NCBI RefSeq assembly: GCF_002482385.1
Contig: NZ_DLFW01000008.1
Location: 1-56,626 of the forward strand
DNA: 56,626 bases
Reading direction: 5' to 3'
Origin: Dysgonomonas sp. UBA7710
GTDB taxonomy: Bacteria; Bacteroidota; Bacteroidia; Bacteroidales; Dysgonomonadaceae
The translations under genes and the position numbers were made by a program. How positions within the stretch are numbered: the stretch's first letter is position 1; the number at the start of each line of letters is the position of its first letter. Shown piece by piece: positions 53,226-56,626 of the stretch. The notes beneath the pieces were generated by a model. It was not told where the DNA came from and did no database searches. It saw only the letters and a list, made by a program, of their open reading frames with translations.

Positions 53226-54566
53226 TTACAGTTTCATTTCCCAACCAGGCTGATAATCGCGACTCCAGTATTTCATCGCGTCCGTATCCTGCATGATACG
53301 CCCGTTTGCCGGGTCTATGTTCAACTGCCGCCCTACGCGTTGAGCAATGTTACCGACCTGCATCAGCAATGTACTCTTATGCCCTGAAACTATATCCGAA
53401 TTCAATTTTTCTCCTTTTCTGATACCATCAAAGAAGTTGTTTATATGCAAAGCGTCCAGACTTTCGGCAGGATTCATCAGATTGCGCGGATCTATCTCAA
53501 TCTTGCTATACTGCTGTTTTACTACTTTATTATCCATATCGAAAACTCTGTAACCGTCACTTCCGGTAATCAGCATACTACCCTTGTCCCCGTAGAACAT
53601 AGAGCCTACGCTGCTACCTTCGATGGTTCTTCCATTACAGCTACGGCCTTCCCAAGTCATGGATTTGCTTTTGCCGAACTCCATATTTATCACCTGAGTA
53701 TCCGGAGTCTCCCAATCATCCCTGAAGAAATAACGACCTCCCGCCGAGTTCACCATTGTAGGATATTCCAGTTCCATACCCCAACGCAATATGTCGACCA
53801 TATGGGTGCCGTTATTCATAGATTCGGCTGTTCCCCAGCGCCAGAACCAGTGCCAGTTGTAATGTACTATATTATCTTTATAAGCAACGCGTGGCGCAGG
53901 CCCCTGCCATAGATCCCAGTCGAGCCACTCGGGTACGGCAACCTCTTTTCCTATACCTATCGAAGTACGATTGTTGGTATACCATGCCTTCCCGAAGTGT
54001 ACATTACCGATAATGCCTTCTTTTATTGCCTGTATCCCTTCCTGTACATTTGGCCAGGAACGTCTCTGGTTACCCATTTGCAGAACCCTGTTATACTTTG
54101 CTACACCATTGATAAGTATTTCGCCTTCTTCGGGACAATAGCTACATGGTTTTTCCAGATATATGTCTTTGCCTGCCTGCATCGCCATTAAAGCCGCGGG
54201 AGCATGCCAGTGGTCAGGAGTAGCAATGATAACCGCATCCACATCTTTCGATTCGAGAACTTTCCGCAAATCCTTTTCACCCTTTGGACTGAATCCCTGA
54301 ATCTTAGCTACGGCATCGGAACATTTGGCGATAGCGCGGCTGTCGACATCGCATATATAGGCTATCTCACAACCTTTTTGTTTCGCAAAGTTCGCTGCCA
54401 AGGCCCCTCCCCGCGAATTAACTCCAATTGCGGCAACACGTATTTTATCGTTTGCCCCGTTGATATTGGAATAACTCTTTGCACTTAAACCGTTTAATAC
54501 TCCTCCGAACGAAAGAGCTGATGTGCTCACTATTGCCTTTTTTATGAAATCACGTCGTGTACTCAT
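53226..54566 (-). CDS. Exported Gfo/Idh/MocA oxidoreductase (Tat signal), third copy
   Basis: A 446-residue oxidoreductase-like protein with a twin-arginine signal (TRRDFIKKAIV, residues 2-12), Rossmann loop AAIGVNSRGGALAAN (about 44-58) and the catalytic-region motif EKPCSYCPEEGE. The C-terminal domain has GTHMVDILRWGMELEYP, usual for this exported subgroup. It is the first gene of the minus-strand operon, facing the XylR-type regulator across a 727-base gap. The product is probably periplasmic. Confidence 0.92.
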   Translation of the reverse strand: MSTRRDFIKKAIVSTSALSFGGVLNGLSAKSYSNINGANDKIRVAAIGVNSRGGALAANFAKQKGCEIAYICDVDSRAIAKCSDAVAKIQGFSPKGEKDLRKVLESKDVDAVIIATPDHWHAPAALMAMQAGKDIYLEKPCSYCPEEGEILINGVAKYNRVLQMGNQRRSWPNVQEGIQAIKEGIIGNVHFGKAWYTNNRTSIGIGKEVAVPEWLDWDLWQGPAPRVAYKDNIVHYNWHWFWRWGTAESMNNGTHMVDILRWGMELEYPTMVNSAGGRYFFRDDWETPDTQVINMEFGKSKSMTWEGRSCNGRTIEGSSVGSMFYGDKGSMLITGSDGYRVFDMDNKVVKQQYSKIEIDPRNLMNPAESLDALHINNFFDGIRKGEKLNSDIVSGHKSTLLMQVGNIAQRVGRQLNIDPANGRIMQDTDAMKYWSRDYQPGWEMKL

Positions 54567-54685
54567 GATAATGTGTTTTATAGAGGTTAAATTTGATTCT
54601 CAGTTACTAAATACAAAGAAAATCTTATTTGATCCAAAACCGAACTCAAATGACGCCTTACTATTCTCAAAAAACGTCAACATCA

Positions 54686-54747
54686 ATCCGTAATACTACA
54701 ACACCTTTATTATCCAGATTTTATCAGACATCCTGAATATTACGGAT
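54686..54747. promoter_or_regulatory. Inverted repeat, candidate operator
   Basis: Perfect 10-base arms ATCCGTAATA and TATTACGGAT separated by 42 bases, in the shared control region. Confidence 0.45.
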
Positions 54748-55155
54748 ACTCTTTTTGGCATTAAGGACAGATAATATAAAATTTAACAGCAAATGAGGTC
54801 ATTATCCCGACAAACAACCAACTCATTGCAATACAGGGCATTTAAATCCATACAGATTGGTATATACAAATAGTAAGGAACGGTATTTCTTCGTATTTTG
54901 AATTTTATGTTAATAATCTATTAATAGTATGGTATCCATATCAAGGTATCAATTTCATTTACAAATTATTTTTATCTTTAGCCACTGAATATTTCCGGCC
55001 TGATATAAAAAAATATGTGGAGCCGTTATACTTCTTCAAGTCTAAAACTCCATATTATACTTATAATATAGTTTCGTATTTGCTACTATAGTCTAAATAT
55101 CAGTTTGAGGCATATAAATAACTTTACTTAGCTTTCTGTTTGGAAATATAAAAAT

Positions 55156-55163
55156 TAAATTTG
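55156..55163 (+). promoter_or_regulatory. -7 element of the XylR-type regulator
   Basis: TAAATTTG matches TAnnTTTG, 131 bases before the ATG. A TTTG lies only 13 bases further upstream, so the -33 box is uncertain. Confidence 0.4.
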
Positions 55164-55293
55164 AATATTTTGGCGATTAAACAATGTTTAGATTATTTTT
55201 AAGATTTGGAACTGGCTTAAATTTTATCTGCCCTATTGTACAATCAACCTATCGACCATAAATAAAAACACTTTAAACTAAACCTATCTAACT

Positions 55294-56448
55294 ATGTTAA
55301 AGATACTTGTATTGACAGATTTTTCGAGTGGCTACAGCCGCCGGCTGTTGGAAGGTATTATTCGTTATTCAAGAGAAGTAGGACCATGGTCATTCCTGCG
55401 AATGCCTCTGTATTATCAAATGATGTATGGCGAAGCGGGTGTTGCCGACTTTGCAAAGAAATGGAAGGCAAACGCTATAATTGCACAGCTTCGGGACGTT
55501 AATCTCGAATTATTCGAAACATTGGATATTCCTATTATTGTACAGAACTATCGCGACAGGAATAAATCCATTTCGAATCTGACAGGTGACTACTACGAAA
55601 CCGGTGTTATGGCTGCCGACTTCTTTCTGGCAAAAGGTTACCGTAATTTTGCATACTATGGATATCCCAATGCGATCTGGTCGAGAGAGAGAGGATTAGG
55701 ATATAAGGATAGGATTGAAAAAGCCGGGTATAAATGCAAGATACTGGAAAACAAAAATCCCGACAACAAAGAATGGCTTTACAATACAGAATATATGGGG
55801 AAATGGCTGCAATCCCTGCCTAAGTCGACTGCCCTTTTCGCCTGTGACGATTATTATGCCCTGCAAATATCGGAAACCTGCAACATATACAATATTAATA
55901 TACCTGACGAAATAGCAATACTCGGTGTAGACAACGACACATTATTATGTAACTTATCCACTCCTACTCTATCGTCTATTGTCCTCGACGTGGAAAATGG
56001 CGGCTACCAGGCGGCTAGATTGCTTGACAAATATATCAAAGGGGAGATAAACGAAGCCTTCAATATAGTAGTCAAACCCCTGTATATAGAGAACAGATCG
56101 TCGACAGATAAATATGCTGTTTCGGATGAACATATAAGGATAATACTGGATTATATTAATGAAAACTACAGCAATAAAATATCTGTCAATGATATAGTCG
56201 ACATTGTCCCTTTGTCGAGAAGGGTTCTTGAGAAAAAATTTAAAGCTTTAGTGGGTACATCTATATATCAATGTGTATTGGATCATCGTATCAATCATTT
56301 TATAAAACTACTGTTAACTACCGATGAACACTTACCCGATGCCGCAATACAGGCAGGATTTGATGATTTTAAGAATGTATCGCGGATATTCCGGAAGTAT
56401 AAATCCATATCACCTGCAGAATACAGGAAATTATACAAGAAACAATAA
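55294..56448 (+). CDS. XylR-type transcriptional regulator (LacI-like sensor, AraC DNA-binding domain)
   Basis: A 384-residue activator. Residues 1-265 form a periplasmic-binding-protein-like sugar sensor (LKILVLTDFSSGYSRRLLEG, FACDDYYALQISETC, IPDEIAILGVDND). Residues about 285-384 are an AraC/XylS DNA-binding domain with two helix-turn-helix units (VNDIVDIVPLSRRVLEKKFK and DAAIQAGFDDFKNVSRIFRK) ending ISPAEYRKLY. Such proteins bind a sugar and activate uptake genes. It is divergent from the polysaccharide locus and probably controls it. Confidence 0.94.
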   Translation: MLKILVLTDFSSGYSRRLLEGIIRYSREVGPWSFLRMPLYYQMMYGEAGVADFAKKWKANAIIAQLRDVNLELFETLDIPIIVQNYRDRNKSISNLTGDYYETGVMAADFFLAKGYRNFAYYGYPNAIWSRERGLGYKDRIEKAGYKCKILENKNPDNKEWLYNTEYMGKWLQSLPKSTALFACDDYYALQISETCNIYNINIPDEIAILGVDNDTLLCNLSTPTLSSIVLDVENGGYQAARLLDKYIKGEINEAFNIVVKPLYIENRSSTDKYAVSDEHIRIILDYINENYSNKISVNDIVDIVPLSRRVLEKKFKALVGTSIYQCVLDHRINHFIKLLLTTDEHLPDAAIQAGFDDFKNVSRIFRKYKSISPAEYRKLYKKQ

Positions 56449-56455
56449 GAACTGA

Positions 56456-56626
56456 TGGTCTTGGGCAAAGAGCCCAAGACGCATAATAGTTCCCGAATCA
56501 TTCTCGTATAAAATCTTCTGTAAAGAACAAATCCATTTCCGGCTTTATCAGAATGCTCTCATAGCCGGCAATATCACACTCAAGCTAGGTTACAACCGTT
56601 GTTTGAGTACATTTATCATATCAGCG
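56456..56626 (+). pseudogene. Possible remnant of an AraC-type DNA-binding domain
   Basis: The frame is open from 56456 to the window edge but has no ATG or GTG start. Its last part reads LIAGNITLKLGYNRCLSTF, similar in spacing to the second helix-turn-helix of AraC proteins. It is in a different frame from the regulator just upstream, whose own domain is complete. Evidence is weak; it could be chance. Confidence 0.3.
56458..56480. other. Perfect hairpin after the regulator gene
   Basis: GTCTTGGGC, loop AAAGA, GCCCAAGAC, 10 bases after the stop codon. No T-run follows, so it is at best a weak terminator. Confidence 0.45.

Larger units (their letters stand above)
54567..55293. other. Divergent control region of the PUL
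   Basis: No gene. An inverted repeat ATCCGTAATA ... TATTACGGAT (54686-54695 and 54738-54747) lies 120 bases upstream of the minus-strand operon and is a candidate operator. A TAAATTTG -7 box for the regulator is at 55156-55163. No clear box for the minus-strand gene was found. Confidence 0.6.

Overview
The window looks like chromosomal DNA of a Bacteroidota bacterium, most likely order Bacteroidales and plausibly Dysgonomonas-like; the genus is inference only. Evidence: a complete MoxR/DUF58/Bat aerotolerance-type operon, a SusC/SusD polysaccharide utilisation locus, a DPP III with the HECLGH motif, small Bacteroidota-specific families, and repeated TAnnTTTG -7 promoter elements. No rRNA, tRNA, CRISPR array, phage or intact insertion sequence was seen.

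Layout. (1) 338-6178, minus strand: a polyphosphate module with two short Ppx/GppA phosphatases flanking an LpxH-like phosphoesterase, a glycosyltransferase and polyphosphate kinase; the inner genes overlap by 1-4 bases. (2) 6283-7832, minus: DUF4286 gene, ruvC, lipB. (3) 8355-10816, minus: a MACPF-domain lipoprotein and pgk, each with its own terminator. (4) 11169-11801: MarC-family membrane protein. (5) 12072-22197, plus: moxR, an inserted four-helix-bundle gene, DUF58, a BatD-like membrane protein, batA, batB, batC, a short batD paralogue, batD, batE, followed by a PAP2 phosphatase. The vWA proteins, TPR proteins and MoxR ATPase probably form one envelope-associated complex. (6) 22997-29242: small conserved gene, DUF2007-UspA protein, a 700-bp repeat-rich gap, DinB-like protein, M49 dipeptidyl-peptidase III, then convergent genes for an envelope protein and an exported phosphoesterase. 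(7) 29518-34238, plus: DUF2185-like protein, miaB, a YtxH/holin-like/basic-protein cassette, and pabB-pabC. (8) 34242-39207, minus: small lipoprotein, THUMP-type rRNA methyltransferase, GH10-like lipoprotein, exported EEP nuclease/phosphatase, and ApbE-like flavinyltransferase. (9) 39420-54566, minus: a polysaccharide utilisation locus (SusD, SusC, heparinase II/III-type lyase, GH28-like beta-helix protein, two-helix membrane protein, three exported Gfo/Idh/MocA proteins and an MFS sugar transporter). It is divergent from a XylR-type (LacI-like sensor plus AraC DNA-binding) regulator at 55294-56448.

The locus in (9) can be read as follows: the regulator senses a sugar, SusC/SusD import oligosaccharides, the lyase and beta-helix enzyme cut a probably uronate-containing glycan, the exported oxidoreductases act on the products in the periplasm, and the MFS protein takes the result into the cytoplasm.

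The most unusual non-coding signal is a set of short-period intergenic arrays (periods 7, 8 and 9). They recur at the window start, at 7.9-8.2 kb, at several Bat-operon junctions and at 24.5-24.9 kb. Three copies share a composite order: two GGTAACA nonads, a T-run, then CAGT heptads. Two oppositely oriented CAGTAAA arrays bracket the four-helix-bundle gene inside the Bat operon.
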